37,527 bases of DNA from NCBI GenBank assembly GCA_902614065.1, contig CACMJT010000005.1, positions 1 through 37,527 on the forward strand, in the 5' to 3' direction. Source of the stretch: an uncultured Bacteroidota bacterium (GTDB lineage: Bacteria > Bacteroidota > Bacteroidia > Flavobacteriales > Flavobacteriaceae). Under the pieces are notes generated by a model. It was given only the letters and a program-made list of their open reading frames with translations, was not told where the DNA came from and ran no database searches. Positions 28,201 through 36,627 of this stretch are shown one piece after another (positions within the stretch are counted from its first letter, which is position 1; every line of letters begins with the position of its first letter). The position numbers and the translations under genes are program-made.

Positions 28201-28476
28201 ATTAATCAATGTATCAGCATCTTGTTCACCACTTTGTCTCCACATCATTTCACCGGATTTATAAATCATAAGAGTTGGCAAACCCTTAATTCTCAATGCC
28301 TGCGCTAGCTCATTGTTTTTATCAACGTTAATTTTTACAACTTTTCCTTTATCACCAATAGCAGCTGCAACATCTCTCAAAACAGGGTGCATTGAGGAAG
28401 ATGTTTCATTCCAGTCAGTATAAAAGTCCAACAGTATTGGTAAATCAGAATTTATTAGTTCGCCAAATTTTGCCAT
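28180..28476 (-). CDS. Thioredoxin-fold protein lacking the active-site cysteines
   Basis: A 98-residue cytosolic protein with thioredoxin folding signals: LPILLDFYTDW at 12-22, VVKINVDKN at 46-54 and the cis-proline loop GLPTLMIYKSG at 65-75. Where thioredoxins have WCGPC, this protein has W22-N-E-T-S26, and it contains no cysteine at all, so it cannot act as a disulfide reductase. I recall similar cysteine-poor proteins next to polA in flavobacteria, so the loss is probably old and the role structural or adaptor-like. It diverges from polA and converges on the DUF2723 gene with a 21-base overlap. Confidence 0.85.
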   Translation of the reverse strand: MAKFGELINSDLPILLDFYTDWNETSSSMHPVLRDVAAAIGDKGKVVKINVDKNNELAQALRIKGLPTLMIYKSGEMMWRQSGEQDADTLINLINEFI

Positions 28477-28516
28477 CCATAAATTTTAGGGCTAAATTAA
28501 CATTTTTTAAATATTA

Positions 28517-28533
28517 AGAAAATTCTATTTTCT
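28517..28533. repeat. Short inverted repeat in the thioredoxin-like/polA divergent region
   Basis: AGAAAAT-TCT-ATTTTCT is a perfect 7-base-pair palindrome in the 111-base spacer between two divergent genes. It is all A/T except for one pair per arm, so chance is possible. It could be an operator. No convincing promoter pair was seen in the spacer. Confidence 0.3.
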
Positions 28534-28587
28534 TCATCAATTTTTCAATAATCAAAATTTCTTTTCATAATTTGTGAATTAGTCTAT

Positions 28588-31218
28588 ATGTCAAAAAAAA
28601 AGCTTTTTTTAATTGATGCTTACGCCCTAATCTTTCGCGCTTATTATGCTTTTATAAAAAACCCTGTTGTCAATTCAAAGGGTTTTGAAACAAGTGCCAT
28701 TTTAGGATTTTTTAATTCAATTTTTGACATAAAAAGAAGAGAAAAACCTGATTATTTGTCTGTAGTGTTTGATAAGGGGGGCTCAACAGACAGGTCCGCA
28801 ATTTACAGTGAATACAAATCAAACAGATCTGCTACTCCTGAAGTCATTTTAGACTCAGTTCCCTACATATATAAAATTTTAAATGGTCTGGGTATTACAA
28901 CATTAGATTTGCAGGGTTTTGAAGCTGATGATATAATTGGAACTGTTGCAAAGAATGCAGAAAAAAATGGGTTTGAAGTCTACATGGTTACGCCTGACAA
29001 AGATTTTGCACAATTGGTTACAGAAAATATTTTTCTATACAAACCCGCAAGATTTGGAAATGGCATTGAAATAATGGGCATTGAAGAGGTAAATAAAAAA
29101 TTTGAAATTGATTCACCTATTAAAGTAATAGATTATTTAGGGATGATGGGAGATTCGGTTGATAATATTCCAGGCATACCAGGTGTTGGAGATAAGACTG
29201 CAAAAAAATTCATAAATGACTATGGCTCAATTGAGGGCTTGTATAAAAACACACATGAACTTAAAGGTAAATTAAAAGAAAAGGTTGAAGAAAACCACGA
29301 TTTAGCAATACTATCAAAAAAACTTGCTACAATCATAACCGATGTACCAATTGACTATGAGCTTGAAAACCTAAAAATTTCCAAACCATTAAGTGAACAA
29401 ATCATATCTATTTTTGACGAATTGGAATTTAGAAGATTGAAGGAAAATTATTTTAAATTATTCCATGATAGTGATGAAAAATCCGAAATAAATCAAATTG
29501 ATTTAATAGATGAAAATCAAAATAATTTCATAACTCAAGAAATCAGTGGTAAAACTGGGATTTTAATTCTAAAACAAAAAATTAAAGAATCAAAATTATT
29601 TGCTTTTGACATTAAGTTTTCTGAGAATGACATTTATTTATGCTTATGCTGGAGTTCAGCATCAACATACTTCATTAAAGTAGAAAAGGGTAAATGTAAA
29701 GAACTATTAAAATCATTTAAAGACCTTTTTGAAAGTGATATAAAAAAAATAGTTTTTAATCACAAAGCCATTTCAAAAATCCTTTATGATCATGATATTA
29801 AAATCAATAATTTTTTTGATATCAAAATTGGGTCATATTTAACATCACCTGGCGCAAGAAATGATTTCAAAGCAATTTTAAGTTTAAATTCAAATATTGA
29901 TGTGAATGATGATGAATTAAATTTAGAAAATGTTTACTATTACAAAGAACTTTTTCTGAAGATTGACCAAGATCTTAAAGAAAAAAATCTTCTTACACTT
30001 CTTGAAGAAATTGAAAACCCATTATCCAGTGTTCTAATGAAAATGGAGTATGAAGGAATTAGGTTGGACTCTAATTTAATTAGTGAAATAAAAGAGATTT
30101 TTGAAAATGAAATTAAAATACTTGAAATTGAAATATTTAAGGTATGTGGAGTTGAATTCAACATTGCATCACCAAAACAACTTGGTGAAGTTTTATTTGA
30201 AAGACTTATTCTTGAATCAAATCCAAAAAAAACTAAAACCGGGCAATATTCGACATCTGAGGATACACTCTCAAAACTTGCTAAAAAACATGAGGTTGTT
30301 AAATTAATTATTGAGTGGAGATCTCTGCAAAAGCTATTAACCACATATGTCTATAATTTGCCGAAACAAATTAACTCAAATTCAAATAAAATTCATACCG
30401 AATTTAATCAAACACTTACCACAACAGGAAGATTAAGTAGCATTAATCCAAACCTTCAAAATATTCCAATCAGAACTGAGAGGGGAAAACTAATTAGAAA
30501 ATCTTTTATCCCTCGCGATGAGAATTATACTCTGTTGTGTGCAGACTATTCTCAAATTGAACTGAGAATTATTGCTTTTTTAAGTGGAGATTCCAACATG
30601 AAAAATGCATTTATTAATAATGAGGATATTCACACAAGTACGGCTGCTCGTGTTTTTAATATTAGTATTGATGAAGTTAATGAGGAACAAAGAAGAAATG
30701 CCAAAATTGTAAATTTTGGTATAATATACGGTGTCTCTGCCTTTGGTTTAAGTAATCAAACAAATTTAACAAGGAGTGAATCAAAAGAAATAATTGATAA
30801 CTATTTTAAATCTTACCCCAAGCTTAAAGAATATATGAGTAATCAAATATCCTTTGCAAGAGAAAAAGGCTATGTGGAAACAATTTTAAAAAGAAAAAGA
30901 TACTTGCCAGAGATTAACTCTAGGAATGCAATATTAAGATCATCAGCTGAAAGAAATGCAATCAATACACCCGTCCAAGGAAGTGCTGCTGATATAATTA
31001 AATTATCCATGATCAGAATTGATGATGAATTTGAAAAAAAATCTTTAAAATCTAAATTACTTCTTCAAGTCCATGATGAGCTCGTTTTTGATGTGCATTT
31101 AGCAGAATTAGATATTGTAAAACAAATTGTTTTAAAAAACATGGAAAACGCTATACAAATTGATGTACCACTAAAAGTTGATATCGGAAATGGTGATAAT
31201 TGGTTAGTGGCTCATTGA
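28588..31218 (+). CDS. polA: DNA polymerase I with degenerate 3'-5' exonuclease domain
   Basis: An 876-residue polymerase for gap filling and primer removal. The 5' nuclease domain (1 to about 300) looks intact (FLIDAYALIFRAYYA, MVTPDKDFAQLV, GDSVDNIPGIPGVGDKTAKK). The polymerase domain also looks intact: motif A DYSQIELR (D653), motif B RRNAKIVNFGIIYG and motif C VHDELVFD (D830, E831). The 3'-5' exonuclease domain (about 310-470) is degenerate. Motif I FDTE reads FDIK (341-343), motif II NLKYD reads NHKAI (391-395), and the motif III region reads ENVYYYKE, without YxxxD. The protein is also about 60 residues shorter than flavobacterial PolA I remember, the deficit falling in this domain. It stands alone between the thioredoxin-like gene and the ribosomal operon. 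Confidence 0.96.
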   Translation: MSKKKLFLIDAYALIFRAYYAFIKNPVVNSKGFETSAILGFFNSIFDIKRREKPDYLSVVFDKGGSTDRSAIYSEYKSNRSATPEVILDSVPYIYKILNGLGITTLDLQGFEADDIIGTVAKNAEKNGFEVYMVTPDKDFAQLVTENIFLYKPARFGNGIEIMGIEEVNKKFEIDSPIKVIDYLGMMGDSVDNIPGIPGVGDKTAKKFINDYGSIEGLYKNTHELKGKLKEKVEENHDLAILSKKLATIITDVPIDYELENLKISKPLSEQIISIFDELEFRRLKENYFKLFHDSDEKSEINQIDLIDENQNNFITQEISGKTGILILKQKIKESKLFAFDIKFSENDIYLCLCWSSASTYFIKVEKGKCKELLKSFKDLFESDIKKIVFNHKAISKILYDHDIKINNFFDIKIGSYLTSPGARNDFKAILSLNSNIDVNDDELNLENVYYYKELFLKIDQDLKEKNLLTLLEEIENPLSSVLMKMEYEGIRLDSNLISEIKEIFENEIKILEIEIFKVCGVEFNIASPKQLGEVLFERLILESNPKKTKTGQYSTSEDTLSKLAKKHEVVKLIIEWRSLQKLLTTYVYNLPKQINSNSNKIHTEFNQTLTTTGRLSSINPNLQNIPIRTERGKLIRKSFIPRDENYTLLCADYSQIELRIIAFLSGDSNMKNAFINNEDIHTSTAARVFNISIDEVNEEQRRNAKIVNFGIIYGVSAFGLSNQTNLTRSESKEIIDNYFKSYPKLKEYMSNQISFAREKGYVETILKRKRYLPEINSRNAILRSSAERNAINTPVQGSAADIIKLSMIRIDDEFEKKSLKSKLLLQVHDELVFDVHLAELDIVKQIVLKNMENAIQIDVPLKVDIGNGDNWLVAH

Positions 31219-31245
31219 AAATATATATTTAAATTTTTTAAATCA

Positions 31246-31276
31246 TTTGCTGTTTTGATTAAAAATTGTAGTTTTG
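31246..31276 (+). promoter_or_regulatory. Promoter for the rplM-rpsI operon
   Basis: TTTG (31246-31249), a 19-base spacer and TAGTTTTG (31269-31276) match the Bacteroidota consensus exactly. Transcription would start near 31282. The -7 box overlaps an upstream in-frame TTG (31274), so that codon cannot start translation of this transcript; the TTG at 31295 can, with a leader of only about 13 bases. Confidence 0.7.
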
Positions 31277-31294
31277 TCGCCCAAATTAAATGTT

Positions 31295-31747
31295 TTGAGT
31301 TCAAAAATTTTTAAAACGAAGTCATTAAAAAAAGAGGATGCAAAAAAGGAATGGCTTTTGGTCGATGCAAGTAATGAAACTTTAGGAAGATTTTCATCAA
31401 AAGTAGCCAAAATATTGAGGGGTAAACACAAACCTTCCTTCACTCCACATGTTGATTGTGGTGACTATGTTGTTGTAATAAATGCAGAAAAGATTAAATT
31501 AACTGGTAAAAAATTTGAGAATAAAGAGTACGTTTCACACTCAGGATATCCTGGAGGTCAAAAAATAAAAACAGCGAAACAAATTTTTGATAAAAATCCA
31601 TCAAATCTCGTTGAAAAGGCAATAAAAGGTATGTTACCAAAGACCAAGCTTGGATCTTCCATTTTTTCTAACCTAAAAGTTTACACAGGAGAAATACATA
31701 AACATACAGCTCAAAACCCAAAATTGATCAACCTAAAAGAATATTAA
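31295..31747 (+). CDS. rplM: 50S ribosomal protein L13
   Basis: A 150-residue large-subunit protein. I choose the TTG at 31295: it gives SSKIFKTKSLKKEDAKKEW, which aligns without gaps to the usual flavobacterial start, and the upstream TTG at 31274 lies in the promoter. The nearest ATG (31290) is out of frame and meets a stop at once. Family motifs are LGRFSSKVAKILRGKHKP, HVDCGDYVVVINAEK and GMLPKTKLG. It is followed by rpsI after three bases, the classical L13-S9 pair. Confidence 0.96.
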   Translation: MSSKIFKTKSLKKEDAKKEWLLVDASNETLGRFSSKVAKILRGKHKPSFTPHVDCGDYVVVINAEKIKLTGKKFENKEYVSHSGYPGGQKIKTAKQIFDKNPSNLVEKAIKGMLPKTKLGSSIFSNLKVYTGEIHKHTAQNPKLINLKEY

Positions 31748-31750
31748 ACA

Positions 31751-32137
31751 TTGGAAACAATTCATACAATAGGAAGAAGAAAAACATCAGTAGCTAGAGT
31801 GTATTTATCGAGCGGAAAAGACATTTTTACGGTTAACAGTAAAGATTTTAAAGAATATTTTCCAACAACATCTCTACAATATAAAATCTTGCAACCCTTC
31901 AAATTGACTGATAATTTAGGGAAATATAATATTTCTGTTAATGTCTATGGAGGTGGAATTACTGGCCAAGTAGAAGCAATAAGACTGGGTATATGCAGAG
32001 CATTATCTAAAATATCAGATGATAATAAAAGTATTCTGAAAGGGGAGGGATTACTAACCCGTGACCCAAGAATGGTTGAGAGGAAAAAGTTTGGTCAGAA
32101 AAAAGCAAGAAAAAAATTCCAATTCTCTAAAAGATAA
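31751..32137 (+). CDS. rpsI: 30S ribosomal protein S9
   Basis: A 128-residue small-subunit protein whose basic C-terminal tail (KKARKKFQFSKR) reaches the P-site tRNA. It begins at TTG 31751, giving ETIHTIGRRKTSVARVY, the standard start and length for the phylum. GGGITGQVEAIRLGICRAL and RDPRMVERKKFGQKKARK are diagnostic. A 133-base leader with two hairpins separates it from rpsB. Confidence 0.97.
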   Translation: METIHTIGRRKTSVARVYLSSGKDIFTVNSKDFKEYFPTTSLQYKILQPFKLTDNLGKYNISVNVYGGGITGQVEAIRLGICRALSKISDDNKSILKGEGLLTRDPRMVERKKFGQKKARKKFQFSKR

Positions 32138-32180
32138 AATGTTATTTTGTTTTAAAGAAAATTTGAATTTTTATTCAGTC

Positions 32181-32237
32181 AAATTTCGATTTTCGAAATT
32201 TAGTTTAGCATCTAAACAGTTTGAAAACTGTTGCTAA
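32181..32237 (+). promoter_or_regulatory. Two hairpins in the rpsB leader
   Basis: The 133-base gap between rpsI and rpsB is the longest in this operon. It holds AAATTTCGA-TTT-TCGAAATTT (32181-32201, nine perfect pairs). A second, bulged hairpin spans 32205-32237: TTAGCA, a TCTAA bulge, ACAGTTT-GA-AAACTGT, then TGCTAA. Neither is followed by a T-run. The second resembles ribosomal-protein leader elements in having a bulged helix near the gene, so control by S2 is possible; partial termination or RNA processing are alternatives. No full promoter pair was seen here. Confidence 0.5.
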
Positions 32238-32270
32238 TTAAAGAAAGTGAACTAAATATATTATGACAAT

Positions 32271-33008
32271 ATGGAAATAAAAGAATTAGTAAAAGCAGGG
32301 GTACACTTCGGACATCTTACAAGAAAATGGAACCCAAATATGTCCCCTTACATATATTCCGAAAAAAACGGAATTCACATTATAAATCTTTACAAGACAA
32401 TTCAAAAACTTGAAGAATCCTGTTCTGCTCTTGAAAAAATTGCATCATCAGGACGCAAAATTTTATTTGTTGCAACCAAAAAACAAGCTAAAGATGCTGT
32501 TGCTAAATGTGCAGAAGAGGTCAAAATGCCCTACATTACAGAGCGTTGGCCAGGAGGTATGTTGACAAACTTTGTGACCATTAGAAAGGCTGTTAAAAAA
32601 ATGTCTGCCATTGACAGGTCAAAACAAGACGGTACTTTTGAATCTTTATCAAAAAAAGAAAAGTTGAGAGTTGACAGAACAAGAGCTAAACTTGAAAAAA
32701 ATCTTGGCTCAATCAGTTCAATGACTAGACTTCCCGGAGCTATATTTGTAGTAGATATTAGAAGAGAACAAATTGCAGTAAAAGAGGCAATAAAGCTAAA
32801 TATACCTGTTTTTGCAATGGTTGATACGAATACAGACCCTAGACTTGTTGATTTTGGTATTCCTGCAAATGATGATGCGTCAAAATCTATAGAAATCATT
32901 TTAAATAAAATTACTGGTTCAATAAAAGACGGTCTTGATCAAAGAAATAAAGAAAAGGCTGAGGAAGAAGCCAAATCTGAAAAAGAAGACTCTTCAGAAA
33001 ATAAGTAA
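32271..33008 (+). CDS. rpsB: 30S ribosomal protein S2
   Basis: A 245-residue small-subunit protein. GVHFGHLTRKWNPNM, GIHIINLYKT, RKILFVATKKQAK and ERWPGGMLTNF are typical, as is the FAMVDTNTDP segment. The ATG at 32271 gives an N-terminus a few residues shorter than common flavobacterial forms, with no better start upstream. The C-terminus is a charged tail (KAEEEAKSEKEDSSENK). It is three bases before tsf, the conserved S2/EF-Ts pair. Confidence 0.97.
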   Translation: MEIKELVKAGVHFGHLTRKWNPNMSPYIYSEKNGIHIINLYKTIQKLEESCSALEKIASSGRKILFVATKKQAKDAVAKCAEEVKMPYITERWPGGMLTNFVTIRKAVKKMSAIDRSKQDGTFESLSKKEKLRVDRTRAKLEKNLGSISSMTRLPGAIFVVDIRREQIAVKEAIKLNIPVFAMVDTNTDPRLVDFGIPANDDASKSIEIILNKITGSIKDGLDQRNKEKAEEEAKSEKEDSSENK

Positions 33009-33011
33009 ATT

Positions 33012-33839
33012 ATGAACAACATAACTGCGAGTGAAGTTAATAAGTTAAGAAAAGCAACAGGCGCTGGTATAATGGATTGTAAAAGTGCGCTAGTAGAATC
33101 CAATGGTGATTTTGATCTTGCAATTGAAAATCTTAGAAAAAAAGGTCAAAAAGTAGCTGCAAAAAGAGCTGATAGAGAATCCAGTGAGGGTGCGGTTATA
33201 GCAACCGTAAACAATAAAAATGATAATGGAGTAATTATATCCCTTAACTGTGAAACTGATTTCGTAGCTAAAAACGAATCTTTTGTAACTCTAGCAAAAG
33301 AAATTTCAGAAATTGCTTTAGGCTGTGATTCAATTGATCAACTTTTTAATTCAAATTTTGATGATAAAATGTCTGTTAAAGAAAAATTAACAGAACAAAC
33401 AGGTGTAATTGGTGAAAAAATTGAAATTGGTAGTTTTGTAAAAATCAAATCAAATTTTGTTGGGTCATATATTCATGCTGGTAATAAAATAGCGACACTA
33501 GTTGGTTTGTCAGAAAGTTTTGAAGGATGTGGTGAGGTTGCTAAAAATATTGCAATGCAAGCCGCTGCTATGAATCCGATTGCCCTTGATGAGAATGGAG
33601 TGTCAAAAGAAGTAATTGAAAAAGAAATTGAGATAGCTAAGGAACAACTCAGGTCTGAAGGCAAACCCGAAAACATGCTTGAAAACATTGCGAAAGGTAA
33701 ACTCAAAAAGTTTTTCAAAGAAAACACCTTAATTAATCAGGCTTACATAAAGGATAGTAAAATTAGCGTTATAAATTACCTACATTCTATAAATCAAAAT
33801 TGCTCAATTTCCGATTTTAAAAGGATATCATTAGTATAA
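33012..33839 (+). CDS. tsf: Elongation factor Ts
   Basis: A 275-residue nucleotide exchange factor for EF-Tu. The N-terminal UBA-like part (ASEVNKLRKATGAGIMDCK, ALVESNGDFDLAIENLRKKG) is followed by the exchange core with NCETDFVAKNESFV (about 80-93). The C-terminal part contains IAMQAAAMNPIALDENG. The gene is three bases after rpsB, and a 63-base spacer with promoter-like features separates it from pyrH. Confidence 0.97.
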   Translation: MNNITASEVNKLRKATGAGIMDCKSALVESNGDFDLAIENLRKKGQKVAAKRADRESSEGAVIATVNNKNDNGVIISLNCETDFVAKNESFVTLAKEISEIALGCDSIDQLFNSNFDDKMSVKEKLTEQTGVIGEKIEIGSFVKIKSNFVGSYIHAGNKIATLVGLSESFEGCGEVAKNIAMQAAAMNPIALDENGVSKEVIEKEIEIAKEQLRSEGKPENMLENIAKGKLKKFFKENTLINQAYIKDSKISVINYLHSINQNCSISDFKRISLV

Positions 33840-33873
33840 ACTGATTCATAAGATTCTAAATTATTTTATTTAT

Positions 33874-33899
33874 TATCTATCCCTATATTTACATAGATA
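33874..33899 (+). promoter_or_regulatory. Possible pyrH promoter inside an inverted repeat
   Basis: TATATTTA (33884-33891) matches TAnnTTTG at seven of eight positions. It sits inside the inverted repeat TATCTAT (33874-33880) ... ATAGATA (33893-33899), four bases before the pyrH ATG. The -33 half is not convincing. The symmetry could be an operator or chance in AT-rich DNA. Confidence 0.28.
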
Positions 33900-33902
33900 T
33901 TA

Positions 33903-34607
33903 ATGGTTTATAATAGAATATTATTAAAACTTAGTGGAGAAGCTCTTCTTGGTGGCAGAAGTCACGGTATTGATCCAAAAACTATTAATAAATATAGTGA
34001 AGAGATTAAATCAATAGTAGATTTAGGAGTTGAGGTTTCAATTGTAATTGGAGGTGGCAATATTTTTAGAGGCTTATCTGGTGCAAATAATGGAATTGAT
34101 CGTGTTCAAGGAGATTATATGGGGATGTTAGCAACTGTCATTAATGGTCTTGCTCTACAAAGTAGTCTAGAGAAAATTGGATTACAGACTAGACTTCAAA
34201 CTGCAATTAATATGGAGGCAATCGCTGAACCATATATTAAAAGAAAAGCTGTTCGTCATTTGGAGAAAAAAAGAATAGTGATTTTTGGTGCAGGTACTGG
34301 AAATCCATTCTTTACTACGGATTCTGCTGCTGTTCTTCGAGCTATTGAAATTGAAGCTGATGTAATTTTAAAAGGAACTCGTGTTGATGGAATTTATGAT
34401 TGTGACCCTGAAAAAAATAATAAAGCAAAAAAATTTCATGAACTTAAATATGATGATGCAATATCAAAAAACCTTAAAATAATGGATTCAACCGCCTTCA
34501 CTCTTAGTAAGGAAAATAAATTACCAATAATTGTTTTTGATATCAACAAAACTGGTAACTTAAAGAAAATAATACAAGGTAAAATTATTGGCACAAAAGT
34601 AAACTAA
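33903..34607 (+). CDS. pyrH: Uridylate (UMP) kinase
   Basis: A 234-residue enzyme of the amino acid kinase fold that phosphorylates UMP to UDP in pyrimidine synthesis. Motifs are [11 protein letters not shown] (phosphate loop), [24 protein letters not shown] (UMP site), and [15 protein letters not shown]. The length is standard. It is one base before frr, the usual pairing in the tsf-pyrH-frr cluster. Confidence 0.97.
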   Translation: MVYNRILLKLSGEALLGGRSHGIDPKTINKYSEEIKSIVDLGVEVSIVIGGGNIFRGLSGANNGIDRVQGDYMGMLATVINGLALQSSLEKIGLQTRLQTAINMEAIAEPYIKRKAVRHLEKKRIVIFGAGTGNPFFTTDSAAVLRAIEIEADVILKGTRVDGIYDCDPEKNNKAKKFHELKYDDAISKNLKIMDSTAFTLSKENKLPIIVFDINKTGNLKKIIQGKIIGTKVN

Positions 34608-34608
34608 G

Positions 34609-35160
34609 ATGGAAGAATTAGATTTTATAATCGAAACTACAAAAGAATTAATGGATGAGTCTGTAAAATATTTGGAAAAGGAACTTCTTAATATCAGAGC
34701 TGGGAAAGCTAACCCTAATATGCTTTCAAGCATAAAGGTAGAATACTATGGTATACTAACACCACTGAATCAAATTTCAAATATAAATACCCCGGACTCT
34801 CAAACAATTTCAGTTCAACCATGGGAAAAAGATAAGCTTCAGGACATTGAAAAAGCCATAATTGATAGTAATTTAGGATTTAACCCAATGAATAATGGCG
34901 AATCAATCTTAATTAATATTCCACCATTAACACAAGAAAGGAGAATTGAGTTGGTTAAACTAGCAAAAAGTGAAGCTGAAAATTCAAAGGTGAGTGTTAG
35001 AAATTCAAGAAAAGATGCCAATAATGAAATACGTAAATCAGAATTTTCTGAAGATATTCGAGCAAACTATGAGTTAGATATTCAAGAGATTACGGATAAA
35101 TATGTAAAAAAAATTGATTCTATTTTTTCATCAAAAGAAGCAGAAATTTTAAAAGTATAA
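34609..35160 (+). CDS. frr: Ribosome recycling factor
   Basis: A 183-residue protein that, with EF-G, splits post-termination ribosomes. The three-helix bundle plus beta domain is recognisable from LEKELLNIRAGKANPNML, the VEYYGILTPLNQISNI segment, and the ending helix (about 110-180). The length is typical. It is one base from the pyrH stop and one from the asnS start. Confidence 0.97.
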   Translation: MEELDFIIETTKELMDESVKYLEKELLNIRAGKANPNMLSSIKVEYYGILTPLNQISNINTPDSQTISVQPWEKDKLQDIEKAIIDSNLGFNPMNNGESILINIPPLTQERRIELVKLAKSEAENSKVSVRNSRKDANNEIRKSEFSEDIRANYELDIQEITDKYVKKIDSIFSSKEAEILKV

Positions 35161-35161
35161 A

Positions 35162-36595
35162 ATGTCAAAGCCTGTTTCAATAAAAGATTTAGAAGACGGT
35201 AAACTTATAAACAAACCTGTACATGTATTTGGATGGGTAAAAACATTTAGATCTAATAGATTTATTTCATTAAATGATGGTTCAATGATCAATGATATCC
35301 AATGCGTAATTGATTTGCAAAGTAGTGAAGTAGATATAAATCAAATTAATACAGGGGCATCAATAGAGGTCTATGGAAAGCTAGTTGAAAGCTTGGGAAA
35401 AGGACAAAAATTTGAAATCTTGGTTGACCAACTAAATGTGTTAGGATCATCAAATCCAGATAACTATCCAATTCAACCTAAAAAACACTCTTTTGAATTT
35501 CTTAGAGAGAATGCTCATTTAAGAATACGAACAAAAACAATCAGTTCTGTAATGAGGATTAGATCTGAAATTTCTTACGCTATACATAAATTTTTTAATG
35601 AGAATGGGTTTTTTTATGTACATACTCCAATCATAACTGGTTCTGATGCAGAGGGTGCTGGTGAAATGTTTAGTGTAAGTTCTCTTGATAAGTCTAAAAT
35701 TCCAATGGATAATGATGGTTCAATAGATTTTTCAAAAGATTTTTTTGGAAAGGAAACGCACCTGACTGTTTCTGGTCAACTTGAAGCTGAGGCGTTAGCA
35801 ATGGGCTTAAGTAAAGTTTATACTTTTGGGCCTACTTTTAGAGCTGAAAATTCAAATACCTCAAGACACCTTGCTGAATTCTGGATGATTGAACCTGAGA
35901 TGGCTTTTTGCGATCTAACAGAGAATATTAATCTTGCAGAAAAGTTCATTAAATACATTATAAAACATACTTATGATAAGTGTAAAAATGATATTGAATT
36001 TCTCAATGAAAGATTAACAAAAGAAGAAATGAATCTACCTAAAGACAAAAGAAGTGAATTATCGCTGAAAGAAAAAATAGAGTTTGTTATCAATAATGAT
36101 TTCGTAAAATTAAGCTACAGTGAGGCATTTGATATTCTCAAAAATTGTAAGCGTAATAAAAAGAATAAGTTTACGTATAAAATTGAGAACTGGGGTTGTG
36201 ATTTTCAAAGTGAACACGAGAGATTTCTAGTTGAAAAACACTTCAAATGTCCTGTGGTAGTTTATGACTATCCTGCAAAAATTAAAGCATTTTATATGAG
36301 GCTTAATGAAGATGGTAAAACTGTTAGAGCAATGGATATTTTGTTTCCTGGAATTGGTGAGATTGTAGGAGGATCACAAAGAGAAGAAAGACTAGATGTG
36401 CTTGAAAAAAGAATAGAAGAATTAGATATTGATGATAAAGAGTTATGGTGGTATTTGGACCTGAGAAAATATGGTTCTGTTAAACACAGTGGTTTTGGTC
36501 TGGGTTTGGAAAGATTGATTCTTTTTATTACTGGAATGAATAATATTAGAGATGTTATTCCTTTCCCAAGAACACCAAAGAATGCTGATTTCTAA
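35162..36595 (+). CDS. asnS: Asparagine--tRNA ligase
   Basis: A 477-residue class II aminoacyl-tRNA synthetase. An N-terminal OB-fold anticodon-binding domain (about 15-105, VFGWVKTFRSNRFISLNDG) precedes the catalytic core with motif 2 FGPTFRAENSNTSRHLAEFW and motif 3 GFGLGLERLI. The asparagine rather than aspartate assignment rests on the overall match and length. It is one base after frr and 32 bases before rpoN. Confidence 0.95.
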   Translation: MSKPVSIKDLEDGKLINKPVHVFGWVKTFRSNRFISLNDGSMINDIQCVIDLQSSEVDINQINTGASIEVYGKLVESLGKGQKFEILVDQLNVLGSSNPDNYPIQPKKHSFEFLRENAHLRIRTKTISSVMRIRSEISYAIHKFFNENGFFYVHTPIITGSDAEGAGEMFSVSSLDKSKIPMDNDGSIDFSKDFFGKETHLTVSGQLEAEALAMGLSKVYTFGPTFRAENSNTSRHLAEFWMIEPEMAFCDLTENINLAEKFIKYIIKHTYDKCKNDIEFLNERLTKEEMNLPKDKRSELSLKEKIEFVINNDFVKLSYSEAFDILKNCKRNKKNKFTYKIENWGCDFQSEHERFLVEKHFKCPVVVYDYPAKIKAFYMRLNEDGKTVRAMDILFPGIGEIVGGSQREERLDVLEKRIEELDIDDKELWWYLDLRKYGSVKHSGFGLGLERLILFITGMNNIRDVIPFPRTPKNADF

Positions 36596-36627
36596 ATTTT
36601 AATCCATATTTTGTAATTTTGATGATA

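Noticed and set aside
29940-30344. A 134-codon minus-strand frame inside polA
   Set aside because: The polA frame here encodes conserved polymerase sequence; the opposite frame is a low-complexity Ser/Phe-rich shadow.
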